This document shows, in pieces, positions 5,528 to 13,384 of a stretch of 13,649 bases of DNA. The first letter of the stretch is position 1. Every line of letters begins with the position of its first letter. Both the position numbers and the translations under genes were made by a program. Under the pieces are notes generated by a model. It was not told the origin of the DNA. It saw nothing but the letters and a program-made list of their open reading frames with translations, and did not search any database. The stretch is from Burkholderiales bacterium (GTDB taxonomy: Bacteria > Pseudomonadota > Gammaproteobacteria > Burkholderiales > Casimicrobiaceae), in assembly GCA_031283405.1 (NCBI GenBank), contig JAITBX010000130.1, positions 1 through 13,649 of the forward strand, given 5' to 3'.

Positions 5528-7344
5528 GCGACCCCCTTCTTCCCGGCAGGGTTGTTTTGCTCGGCGTGCGCCGTATCAAAGCGAAACTTCTGCATGTCCC
5601 AAGCGCCGGTCGGGCAACGTTCGGCGCACATGCCGCAATGCAGACAAACGTCTTCATCTTTGACCATCACCCGCTGCGTTTTCAACACATCCGAAATGAA
5701 CAGGCTTTGCGCAGTGTTTTTGGATTCGGCGGTCAAACGCTGGCGCAGTTCGGCTTCGTCGCCGTTTTGCGTCATGGTGATGCAATCCATCGGGCAGATG
5801 TCCACGCAGGCGTCGCACTCGATGCACAGATGTGTGCTGAACACGGTCTGCACATCACAGTTGAGACAGCGGCTGGCTTCCTTCCACGCCGTGGCGGCGT
5901 CAAAGCCCATTTCCACTTCGAGATTGATGCTCTTCAACGCCTTGGCCGGATCGATCCACGGCACTTTGTAGCGCGCATCGAGCGTCACGGCGTTGTCGTA
6001 ACTCCATTCGTGAATGCCCATCTTCTGCGAGACGTAGCGCGTCAACGGTTCCGGCCGTTGCGTGACATTGCCGCCGGAGAGCAGCAAGTCGATAGACACC
6101 GCCGCTTCATGACCCTGCGCTACCGCAGTGATGATGTTCTTCGGTCCGAAAGCCGCATCGCCGCCGAAGAAAACTTTCGGTTGCGTTGATTGCAGACTGC
6201 GTTTGTCGAGCTTGGGCAAATTCCATTTATCGAACTCGATGCCGCAGTCGCGCTCGATCCACGGGAACGCATTTTCCTGACCGACCGCGATCAGCACTTC
6301 GTCGCATTCAAAGAAAGCGTCCGGCTCGCCGGTCGGGATCAAGGTGCGGCGGCCCTCGGCGTCGTACTCCGAACGCACCAGCTCGAAAGTCATGCCTGTA
6401 AGGCGACCGTTCTCATGAACAAAAGATTTCGGCACATGGTTGTTGAAGATCGGAATGCCTTCGTGCATCGCGTCCTCTTTTTCCCACGGCGACGCTTTCA
6501 TCTGCTCGAAGCCCGAGCGCACGATCACTTTCACGTCCTCGCCGCCCAGACGCCGCGCCGAACGGCAACAGTCCATTGCCGTATTGCCGCCACCAAGCAC
6601 GATCACGCGCTTGCCGACTTTTTTCACATGGTCGAAATAGACCGAAGCCAGCCAGTCGATGCCGACGTGAATGTTCGCCGCAGCTTCCTGCCGCCCCGGC
6701 ACATCGAGATCGCTGCCGCGCGGCGCGCCGCTGCCGACGAACACGGCGTCGTAGCCTTCGGCCAGCAACGCTTTCATCGAATCGATGCGATGGTTGTTGA
6801 CGAACTCGACGCCCATATCGAGGATATAACCGCATTCTTCGTCGATCACTTCTTCCGGCAAACGGAAACGCGGCACTTGTGTACGCATGAAACCGCCGGG
6901 TTTGGCATCTTGCTCGAACACGGTCACTTCATAGCCTAACGGCGCCAGATCGCAAGCGACCGTCAGCGAAGCAGGCCCGCCGCCGACACAGGCGACGCGC
7001 TTGCCATTCTTGCTGGCCGCAGGCTTGGGCAATCGGGCGCGGATATCATCTTTCATATCAGCGGCCACGCGCTTCAAGCGGCAGATGGCAACCGGTTCGG
7101 GCTTGTTGCCGCTGCTCGCTTCGACACGACAGCGACGGCACGCCGGTTCACAGGGACGATCGCAGATACGACCCAGAATTCCCGGGAACACATTGGCTCT
7201 CCAATTGACCATATAGGCGTCGGAGTAGCGACCTGTTGCTATCAAGCGAATGTATTCAGGGACGGGTGTATGCGCGGGGCAGGCGTACTGACAGTCAACG
7301 ACTTTGTGGTGGTACGCGGAATCGCGGGTATTGCTCGGTTGCAC
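5524..7344 (-). CDS. korC: NAD(P)-linked flavin/iron-sulfur subunit of the 2-oxoglutarate oxidoreductase
   Basis: The 606-residue protein resembles the small subunit of glutamate synthase, extended by a ferredoxin-like tail. The N-terminal iron-sulfur region carries CQYACPAHTP (18-27) and CDRPCEPACRRC (61-72). An FAD-binding GGGPAS follows (121-126), then an NAD(P)-binding GGGNTAMD (251-258) and the second FAD motif FGGDAAFGP (393-401). The C-terminal 2[4Fe-4S] part has CIECDACVDICP (507-518) and CLHCGMCAERCP (567-578), with Cys493/Cys496 before it. It should carry electrons between the KorAB core and NAD(P)+ or ferredoxin, as I recall for KorABC of Azoarcus evansii. The GTG at 7344 is preferred because AGAGA lies upstream. 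A GTG eight codons earlier has no site and lies almost at the predicted transcript start. It is first in the operon. Confidence 0.86.
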   Translation of the reverse strand: MQPSNTRDSAYHHKVVDCQYACPAHTPVPEYIRLIATGRYSDAYMVNWRANVFPGILGRICDRPCEPACRRCRVEASSGNKPEPVAICRLKRVAADMKDDIRARLPKPAASKNGKRVACVGGGPASLTVACDLAPLGYEVTVFEQDAKPGGFMRTQVPRFRLPEEVIDEECGYILDMGVEFVNNHRIDSMKALLAEGYDAVFVGSGAPRGSDLDVPGRQEAAANIHVGIDWLASVYFDHVKKVGKRVIVLGGGNTAMDCCRSARRLGGEDVKVIVRSGFEQMKASPWEKEDAMHEGIPIFNNHVPKSFVHENGRLTGMTFELVRSEYDAEGRRTLIPTGEPDAFFECDEVLIAVGQENAFPWIERDCGIEFDKWNLPKLDKRSLQSTQPKVFFGGDAAFGPKNIITAVAQGHEAAVSIDLLLSGGNVTQRPEPLTRYVSQKMGIHEWSYDNAVTLDARYKVPWIDPAKALKSINLEVEMGFDAATAWKEASRCLNCDVQTVFSTHLCIECDACVDICPMDCITMTQNGDEAELRQRLTAESKNTAQSLFISDVLKTQRVMVKDEDVCLHCGMCAERCPTGAWDMQKFRFDTAHAEQNNPAGKKGVA

Positions 7345-7383
7345 GGCAAGGTCTCTTTGTATTTGCACAAACGAATTGCGCGT

Positions 7384-7412
7384 AGTCTAGCCCAAGTATT
7401 GAAGCCATGCAA
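7384..7412 (-). promoter_or_regulatory. Possible promoter of the korCAB operon
   Basis: On the minus strand TTGCAT (-35, 7412-7407) and TAGACT (-10, 7389-7384) are spaced by exactly 17 bases. Each hexamer is an imperfect sigma-70 match. Transcription starting near 7377 would leave a leader of about 33 bases to the preferred korC GTG. Confidence 0.4.
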
Positions 7413-7554
7413 GAAATTTGTGAATCAAAAATTCATCTCGTGCCACGTTTTTCTCCACAAACATAAAATGGTTTTTTGCATCGGCCTGCGCCAAGCTGTT
7501 TTCAATCGTTGTTTCTGTGCATGATTTGTATTGCGCTCATCTTTTTGATGAAAT

Positions 7555-7569
7555 ACCCCGACTGGGGGT
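7555..7569 (-). terminator. Weak hairpin after the short-chain dehydrogenase gene
   Basis: ACCCC and GGGGT form a five-bp stem with a five-base loop ten bases beyond the stop codon. The following minus-strand bases (ATTTCATC) are a poor T-tract, and a second small CATC/GATG hairpin follows at 7538-7550. It may end the upstream two-gene transcript inefficiently, in which case some messages would read on into korCAB. Confidence 0.3.
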
Positions 7570-7578
7570 GCTGTCTTT

Positions 7579-8322
7579 TCAAAAATCCTGCTTCGTCGGT
7601 CTGAACAGAATTTCGTTGATGTCCACATCGTCCGGCTGGTTTATCACGAACGTCACCATGTCGGCAAACGATTCGGCAGAAATGGCGACCTCGTAAATTT
7701 TGCGCACATTCTCGGCGATGTCCGGCTCGGTGATGCTGCCGGGCAATTCCGTCGCTACTGCGCCCGGCGAAATGATCGTCGTGCGAATGTTGTAAGGTTT
7801 GACTTCCTGCCGCAGCCCTTCCGAAATCACGCGCACCGCGTGTTTGGTGGCCGCATACACCGCGCCGCCCGGGCGTATCTTGTGACCGGCCACCGACGAA
7901 ACATTGATGATATGGCCGCGCTTCTGCGCCTTCATGTACGGCAACGCGGCAGCGATGCCGTAAAGCACGCCCTTGATGTTGACGTCGATCATGCGATCCC
8001 AGTCATCGACCTTGAAACGATCCAACGGCGAATTCGGCATCAAGCCGGCGTTATTGAGCATCACGTCAATGCGCCCGCACTTCTGCACAGCCGTGTCAAC
8101 CAGCCGCCTCACCTGCACGCGATCGGTCACATCGGTCGTCACCGCCCATGCTTTGCCGCCCTGGCGCGTTAACTCTTTCGCCAGCGTTTCAATACGTTCG
8201 GCGCGGCGCGCACCGAGGATCACACTCGCGCCCTTCTCGCAGAGCACTTTTGCCGCCGCCTCGCCCAGCCCGCTGCTGGCGCCGGTGATAACGACGACCT
8301 TGCCCGACAAATTCGATGCCAT
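7579..8322 (-). CDS. Short-chain dehydrogenase/reductase, classical SDR
   Basis: The 247-residue soluble oxidoreductase has all marks of the classical SDR fold. These are the cofactor loop TGASSGLG (13-20), NNAG (90-93), the structural Asn115, the catalytic serine at 142/143 (NVSS), Tyr156 and Lys160 in YAATK, and the PG motif (ISPGAVATE, 185-192). Arg39-Arg40 after the second strand (GARR) suggests NADP(H) rather than NAD(H). The overall pattern recalls the YdfG-like, NADP-dependent 3-hydroxy-acid dehydrogenase group, but the substrate cannot be told from sequence. The ATG is supported by GAGAGG about seven bases upstream. The longer open frame that extends it far into the preceding gene is a chance overlap. 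It begins 11 bp after the stop of the giant membrane-protein gene, so the two are probably co-transcribed. It may modify a lipid or carbonyl compound linked to that protein's role, which is speculative. Confidence 0.88.
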   Translation of the reverse strand: MASNLSGKVVVITGASSGLGEAAAKVLCEKGASVILGARRAERIETLAKELTRQGGKAWAVTTDVTDRVQVRRLVDTAVQKCGRIDVMLNNAGLMPNSPLDRFKVDDWDRMIDVNIKGVLYGIAAALPYMKAQKRGHIINVSSVAGHKIRPGGAVYAATKHAVRVISEGLRQEVKPYNIRTTIISPGAVATELPGSITEPDIAENVRKIYEVAISAESFADMVTFVINQPDDVDINEILFRPTKQDF

Positions 8323-8333
8323 GATTTTTCCTC

Positions 8334-11300
8334 TCACTTCGGTTGGTTTTCGACCGGAAAATTCATTTCCATTTCGTTTTTCTCCGGCGCCGTTTCCTCT
8401 GCCGCATCTTTCGTTTTTTCCTTGGTTTTTTTCACGTTCGGCGATTTCCGCCAATAGCCGCCCTGCATCCAGGAAGTCAAACCGCGACGCAGCCATCCGA
8501 TCACGGCCCACGCCAGCCACAGCGCCCAGAGAAGCATCGCGGCGCGGTACACCCATATCGGCAGACTGACGAGCAACGCTGACGGCAATTTTCCGTCGCT
8601 CTGATCGGCGAACCACAGCAGTTGATTGCCGCTCGATCCGTGTCCGACCACGCCCATGTTGGGCATGCCGAGCAGGCCGTTGGGGATAACGGTAATCAAA
8701 CAGTACAAAGCCACGGCGCTCAATAACACCAGCACGACCTGAACACTGTTGAATTGCCAGGACTTCCAGTTCGGCAATGCGCCCGCGCGTTGCCGCCAAT
8801 CGAGCGCAAGCAGCCAGAACGCAATCAACGCCAGCGCCGCCCACGAAAATGTCGAGAAGCCCAACACCAGCAGGAACCACTGATAGAAACGCAGCGATGT
8901 CCAGCCGCGCCGCGCCAGCAGCACGGTCAAAAGAAACGCCAGCGTTAGCGCTACGAGCAGTTCGCCCCAATACAAAACTGCCGGTCCTACCGACGGTCCC
9001 AGTGACGCGAGCAGCCAGCGTTGTTTCGGCAGCGTTGCGCCGATGTCGATGTTGGCAACCGGCAAACCGAGGTCGAACACCGGCATGCGCATCACCGTTC
9101 CCACTTCACGCGGCTCGCGCAATGTCGCCGAAAATGTTTGTTCTCCCGGCGAAACCGGCAGCGTCAACTTGCCGTCGGCCATCCGCAAATTCAGGTTTTC
9201 ACGATTGCGCGTCACGTTCAACACTTCCATGTCCGAAGACGGCAAAGTGATAACGTGCTCGCCGCCCTGAGTGGCGCGCAAGCGGAACGATAACGTGTAT
9301 TGGCTGGCGCGCAATCCGATCTCGTGATTGATGCCCACATGGTCGATGGCGCGCATCCGCCCTTCGACGACCGGCGGCGACGCCAGCGTCAACGCCAGCG
9401 TTTCGCCCGGCAGCGGGTGAAACTCGAACACCGCTTCGCCGCCGTTGTCGAGCAGCGTCACCGGCACGCCTTCCCAGCGCGGATGCCAAGATGGACTGAC
9501 TTCGATGCGCCAAACTTCGGTGCGTTCCGCCAGCGACGGCGCCGTCAATCGCAAGGTTTCACTCTTGTCGAGCCGCGATTGCCATTGCGTTTGCGTTTCG
9601 GTGTGGCCGAGCGACACAGTGGCTTCATCGTTCTGCACCTTGATGCCCGGCGTCGTCACGTGTTCGCCCGTCAACAATGGCGCCGTCAGCGTTACGCCGC
9701 CTTCGCGCGGCGATATTCGGGAAATCGTTGTGTTGACCGTCCAATCGAGATCGAAACGCAAGGTTCGCGTCACCCGAATGTACGACGGAAATTGTTGCGC
9801 GCCGCCTTCTTTCACTCGCGCCGCCGCGCCGGAAATTCCCGCCGCTTCAGTCGCAACGCGAGAGAGATGCACGGTTTCGTTGATGAGACGGTCTTCGTCG
9901 ATTCCATCGGCGCGCCAACCTTGCCCGTTGAAGACGACGCGCCCGGGCGGCAAAGTGAAATGCAGTGAAGTGTCGCCGCCCAGCGTGAGGTATTCCAGTT
10001 CGAGCAGATGCACGCCGCGCGGCAACGAAACGAATCCCGTTTGCTGATAAGAGATCACGGCATAGACGGCGCGGCCATCGACCAGCGCCCGCAACAGCAT
10101 CGTGTTGTCTTCAGCCGTCGGCAACGGCAAGGCCACACTGCTGCCGGCGTGCGCTTCCAGTTTGACGCGCAATGTGCTGCCTTGCGCCTGAATGGAAGCG
10201 TTCGCAATGTTGACGCAGTCCGGCGCGCAACGCGGCGGCTGATAGATCCGCTGCTGCAAAGTCTGCAACAACTTGTCCGGCGGAAAATCCTGAGCTGCCG
10301 CCGGCGGCGAATGCAGCCATGTCGCGCCCGCCAGCGCGGCCATCGCCGCCATCGTTGTCAATGTCGAGGCCGTGGCAGAAGCCGTTTGTTCCGGCGGCGG
10401 CGATGTTGATGCCGACGCGCGTTTCAAACCTCCCGGCAAAACGATGCGAATCACGCGCCAGAGAATCACGCCGAGCAACACGATCATCGCCACTCTCAAC
10501 AATCGCGTCAGCCACGGCGGGCTGATAATGAAGCGCACGGTTTGATCGGCCAGCACCGGCCCTGTCCAGCGCAAGTTGTAGCGCTGCCCGATACTCCAAT
10601 CAGGCTCGCCGATGCCCGTTTGCACTACGTTGGATTGAGTATAGCTGTTGCGAGCAAGGTTCTTGGCGTTTATCTTGGAGGAAGAAGAAGACGCGACAGA
10701 ATACTTCTCTTCCCTGGCTTTCGCCGACATGGACGGCGCTGCCGGCGGTGTTACCGCTTGTTCCATCGCATCGTAGTTTGTTTCTGCCTGCTGCGGCGCG
10801 TAACTTCTCGGCGCAGGCTGCCGATTCACCTCATAGTAACCGTTGTCCGAACGTTCGAGCTGCGGATAAAGAGCAGGCCGCAATTCGCTTGGAGCAAAAA
10901 CAATCGCCGTCAGGAAAAGCGCCGCCAATGCCACATATTGCGCAACGCGCAAGACTTTGCCCAAACGCCCGTCCGGCAGCGCTTTGAGAAGCAAACCCAG
11001 CGCCAGTACGACCGCCAGCGCCCACAGCGGAGCATCCGGTTCTTGCAACGCCAGCAACAGATACAGCGTCGTCACGATGCCGCCTCCGATCCCCAGCAAG
11101 CGCCAAGCCAGCAACGCGATGAAAGCTGCGAAGAAAATATCGAGAATGGTCCAATGCGCCACCCAACTGTCGCCGGCGGTATCAGCGCCGGGAGCGGCCA
11201 GCAATTTATAACCATAGGGAAGATGCAACACCAAGGCGACTTGATCGAAGGTCTGCTGCCAACCCGTCACCGGCAACGGCGACGAAGGTCCTGCTGCGAT

Positions 11301-12674
11301 GCGCGCACTCGCGTCGAGCGCTACTTGCGGGTTGCGCCATTCGACGCCGGTCTTTGTATTTTTACCGCCCTTGCTATCAACACCCTGCGTCACCAGCAAC
11401 GCCTCGCCTTCCGCGTTGGCGCGTTGCAACTGATAAGGCGACGTCACATCGAAGCGCCAGCCTTGTTGCATCCGCCCGCGAATGGCGTCTCTGACGAAGT
11501 AACCCTCGCCCGAAAAATCCAGCCACATCTCGCGGGCGAGCGTCAGCCGATTGGTTTCGTCGGCGGCCAAGCCGCGCGAACGCTCGGTGATGGTCAGCCC
11601 CGAGGACGCGCTCATCGCAAACGCCGGCAACGATTGCCAAGCCGATGGCACGCCTGTTTGCTGCGGATCGACCGCCATCGCGTCGCCGATTGTAGCAACC
11701 GTCGTCATCCGTAACGCCGGCGCCGTCTCATAACTCCACACTTCCTGCGACAAGGTTTCCGGCAAACGCGCCGTTATTTGCGTCAACGGCGTTACCGCGC
11801 GCGCATTCAACACCAGCGTCGCCTGCCCGGGCTGCACCTGAATCTGCAAATGCCCCTTGCCATCCAGCCGCGCCGGCCACGGCGACTCCAACGCCGTGGC
11901 CACGAAATTCTCCGGCAACACTGGCGCCACTCGAAGCTCGCGCGCCTTGCCGGACACTTGCAATTGAATCCGCGTCGTCAACTGCGCCGGAATGCTGTCC
12001 ATGAGTTTGCGGTACACCTGCAACTCGACGCTGTCCGCCGCTTCGTTCGCGCCCGCCGTCGAGCGCCCCAGCGTCAGCCGATTGTCTTTGCGTTGCAGCG
12101 GTTGAATCCGTTTGCCGTTGATGTTCAACGCGACCAACGCGCTCATCGACGGAATCGTTAGCGCTTGCGGGCGCTCTTGCCACAGAATGCGCCCGCGCAC
12201 GTTGTAGTCGCCCGCCGTCAGCCACAACGCGGGCGCGCCGCCGCGCAACAACACCGGTTGCGGCGAACCGTTGACCGTTACCTCTTGCGGCCAATCGCGT
12301 TCATCGCCGGGCAGCGGCGTCCACGATTCCGCCGTCACCTGCCAGTGCTGCGTAAACGTCGCGCCCTTGTCGTTCACCTCGAGCGTCAGCACGCCCGGCC
12401 ATGCGCAGAGAAAATCTTCCGCATCGTCGCCCGCCGCGCCCGCTCTCAACGGGCACTTGCGAAACGCCTGCTGATAACGCACCCAATCGCTCCAAACGTG
12501 CAACGCCGGCGGCGCGCCTGTTGATTCTGTGGGCGTAGTCGTCGCATGCGTTTCCGAACGCGCAGCCGATGCAACCGGTGCAGCCAGCGGCGTAGCGACG
12601 GAACACGCCAACGCGATGAACATCGCGATGAAAATTCTCGCGCCCTTGAAAAAACCGATCCCTCGCCGAACCAT
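8334..12674 (-). CDS. Giant unrecognised inner-membrane/periplasmic protein made of two homologous halves
   Basis: I do not recognise a named family for this 1446-residue protein. It starts with a signal peptide (about 1-37). A beta-rich periplasmic region follows to about 505, then four hydrophobic segments (about 508-595), a Ser/Gln/Ala-rich loop (596-718) and a fifth segment (722-744). A signal-peptide-like stretch (MAAMAALAGATWLHSPPAAA, 775-794) then starts a second round: a periplasmic region (about 798-1225), hydrophobic segments at 1232-1254, 1264-1292, 1307-1330 and 1372-1394, and a Lys/Glu-rich cytoplasmic tail. The halves match in order: PLPGDERDW with PLPTAEDN, EVWSYETAP (311-319) with EVWRIEVSP (1053-1061), KLLAAPGA with WLLASLGP, and the closing Trp-rich helices. 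The start has AGGAG six bases upstream. Its only close partner is the downstream SDR gene. A structural, transport or envelope role is possible; none is shown. Confidence 0.8.
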   Translation of the reverse strand: MVRRGIGFFKGARIFIAMFIALACSVATPLAAPVASAARSETHATTTPTESTGAPPALHVWSDWVRYQQAFRKCPLRAGAAGDDAEDFLCAWPGVLTLEVNDKGATFTQHWQVTAESWTPLPGDERDWPQEVTVNGSPQPVLLRGGAPALWLTAGDYNVRGRILWQERPQALTIPSMSALVALNINGKRIQPLQRKDNRLTLGRSTAGANEAADSVELQVYRKLMDSIPAQLTTRIQLQVSGKARELRVAPVLPENFVATALESPWPARLDGKGHLQIQVQPGQATLVLNARAVTPLTQITARLPETLSQEVWSYETAPALRMTTVATIGDAMAVDPQQTGVPSAWQSLPAFAMSASSGLTITERSRGLAADETNRLTLAREMWLDFSGEGYFVRDAIRGRMQQGWRFDVTSPYQLQRANAEGEALLVTQGVDSKGGKNTKTGVEWRNPQVALDASARIAAGPSSPLPVTGWQQTFDQVALVLHLPYGYKLLAAPGADTAGDSWVAHWTILDIFFAAFIALLAWRLLGIGGGIVTTLYLLLALQEPDAPLWALAVVLALGLLLKALPDGRLGKVLRVAQYVALAALFLTAIVFAPSELRPALYPQLERSDNGYYEVNRQPAPRSYAPQQAETNYDAMEQAVTPPAAPSMSAKAREEKYSVASSSSSKINAKNLARNSYTQSNVVQTGIGEPDWSIGQRYNLRWTGPVLADQTVRFIISPPWLTRLLRVAMIVLLGVILWRVIRIVLPGGLKRASASTSPPPEQTASATASTLTTMAAMAALAGATWLHSPPAAAQDFPPDKLLQTLQQRIYQPPRCAPDCVNIANASIQAQGSTLRVKLEAHAGSSVALPLPTAEDNTMLLRALVDGRAVYAVISYQQTGFVSLPRGVHLLELEYLTLGGDTSLHFTLPPGRVVFNGQGWRADGIDEDRLINETVHLSRVATEAAGISGAAARVKEGGAQQFPSYIRVTRTLRFDLDWTVNTTISRISPREGGVTLTAPLLTGEHVTTPGIKVQNDEATVSLGHTETQTQWQSRLDKSETLRLTAPSLAERTEVWRIEVSPSWHPRWEGVPVTLLDNGGEAVFEFHPLPGETLALTLASPPVVEGRMRAIDHVGINHEIGLRASQYTLSFRLRATQGGEHVITLPSSDMEVLNVTRNRENLNLRMADGKLTLPVSPGEQTFSATLREPREVGTVMRMPVFDLGLPVANIDIGATLPKQRWLLASLGPSVGPAVLYWGELLVALTLAFLLTVLLARRGWTSLRFYQWFLLVLGFSTFSWAALALIAFWLLALDWRQRAGALPNWKSWQFNSVQVVLVLLSAVALYCLITVIPNGLLGMPNMGVVGHGSSGNQLLWFADQSDGKLPSALLVSLPIWVYRAAMLLWALWLAWAVIGWLRRGLTSWMQGGYWRKSPNVKKTKEKTKDAAEETAPEKNEMEMNFPVENQPK

Positions 12675-12703
12675 GTTTGCTCCTTGTGGCAAATAGCTTG
12701 AGC

Positions 12704-12712
12704 ATCATAACA
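12704..12712 (-). promoter_or_regulatory. Possible extended -10 promoter of the giant membrane-protein gene
   Basis: The minus strand reads TGTTATGAT, a five-of-six -10 hexamer preceded by an extended-10 TG. No good -35 hexamer precedes it. Transcription would begin around 12697, about 22 bases before the start codon. Confidence 0.42.
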
Positions 12713-12730
12713 GGAATCAGGGATCAGAAC

Positions 12731-12758
12731 GCAGGGGCGGCCTCCCCGGTCGCTCGCC
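12731..12758. repeat. Diverged copy of the GGGGCGACCG...CGGTCGCCC repeat
   Basis: GCAGGGGCGG (12731-12740) repeats the left edge of the palindrome at 2566. The bases after it (GGCCTCCCCGGTCGCTCGCC) align with the 2501-2525 element with a few changes. The ten bases CAGGAATCAG at 12711-12720 also recur exactly at 2381-2390. It therefore looks like a decayed member of the same dispersed repeat set, lying in the divergent gap. Confidence 0.42.
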
Positions 12759-12848
12759 AAAAATCGCAGGCTGCGTTGAGCGCGGCGAAACCCGGCAATC
12801 GGCAGACGCAGGGCGGATAAGAAAAAAGAGCAAAACAAGTAATTTTAA

Positions 12849-12856
12849 TATAAAAT
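12849..12856 (+). promoter_or_regulatory. Possible -10 region for the small membrane protein
   Basis: The AT-rich run around TATAAAAT contains TAAAAT, a five-of-six -10 hexamer, roughly 110 bases upstream of the start codon. No -35 hexamer is evident at the right spacing, so this is a tentative placement. Confidence 0.3.
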
Positions 12857-12967
12857 ATCGCGGCCAGCCATTTTGGCGGAGCCATGGGCGCCGGAAACCA
12901 TTTCAAAAACGTGGCGAAACCGAAAAGTCGGATGAGCAGGAAAAACCAAAAGTTAAAGGAGCAAGGT

Positions 12968-13369
12968 ATGGGAAATTTGAACGAAAATGTAAACGTGCCG
13001 AAACAAAGACACGGATGTGTGACGGCTTGGCTGGTGTTTGTGATAATCGTCAATGCGCTTGTTGGTCTTGTCTATCTATTTGCAAGCGGGTTTATTGTAA
13101 AAAATCTGCCCGGGAATGTTTCGGGAACGATGATTGTGGTGCTCGGGCTGTTCTGCATCATCAACGTTATTCTTGCGGTGATGCTCCTCCGATGGAAAAA
13201 AATTGCCTTCTGGGGCTTCGTGGGAACAAGCGTGGTTGCATTGGCCATCAATTTGAGTATTGGTTTGGGAATAGGGCAGTCATTGTTTGGATTGGTTGGC
13301 ATCGCAATTTTGTATGGGGTATTGCAAATCCAGAAAGACGGCGTCACCGCCTGGAAAAATCTGGAATAA
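12968..13369 (+). CDS. Small four-helix membrane protein, low G+C, function unknown
   Basis: The 133-residue protein begins with a polar tail (MGNLNENVNVPKQRHGC). Four predicted transmembrane helices follow (about 18-38, 53-74, 79-99 and 102-120), then a short tail QIQKDGVTAWKNLE. No catalytic motif is visible and I do not recognise a family. The ATG has an ideal AAAGGAG six bases upstream; an earlier in-frame ATG at 12884 lacks one and would add a basic, unconserved-looking leader. By my count the gene is about 45% G+C, against roughly 60% for its neighbours, and the AT-rich leader is similar. This suggests recent acquisition. It stands alone, divergent from the giant membrane-protein gene and ending 15 bp before the convergent glnD stop codon. 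A channel, a small regulator or a toxin-like membrane peptide cannot be told apart. Confidence 0.7.
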   Translation: MGNLNENVNVPKQRHGCVTAWLVFVIIVNALVGLVYLFASGFIVKNLPGNVSGTMIVVLGLFCIINVILAVMLLRWKKIAFWGFVGTSVVALAINLSIGLGIGQSLFGLVGIAILYGVLQIQKDGVTAWKNLE

Positions 13370-13384
13370 GACCGGCTGGCGGCG

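Noticed and set aside
7415..7428. FNR-like site upstream of korC
   Set aside because: The minus strand has one good half-site, TTGAT, but the partner half (AAATT instead of ATCAA) does not fit, and its place relative to the predicted promoter is not decisive.
7435..7445. Sigma-54-like TGGCAC upstream of korC
   Set aside because: The -24-like TGGCAC on the minus strand is not followed by a GC at the fixed ten-base distance needed for the -12 element.
8323..8970. N-terminal extension of the SDR to 463 residues
   Set aside because: The added part overlaps the well-supported C-terminus of the giant membrane protein in another frame. The SDR start at 8322 has its own ribosome-binding site and gives a normal-length protein.
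10542..11714. 390-codon plus-strand frame
   Set aside because: Arg/Gln/His-rich shadow opposite the giant membrane-protein gene, with no recognisable domain.
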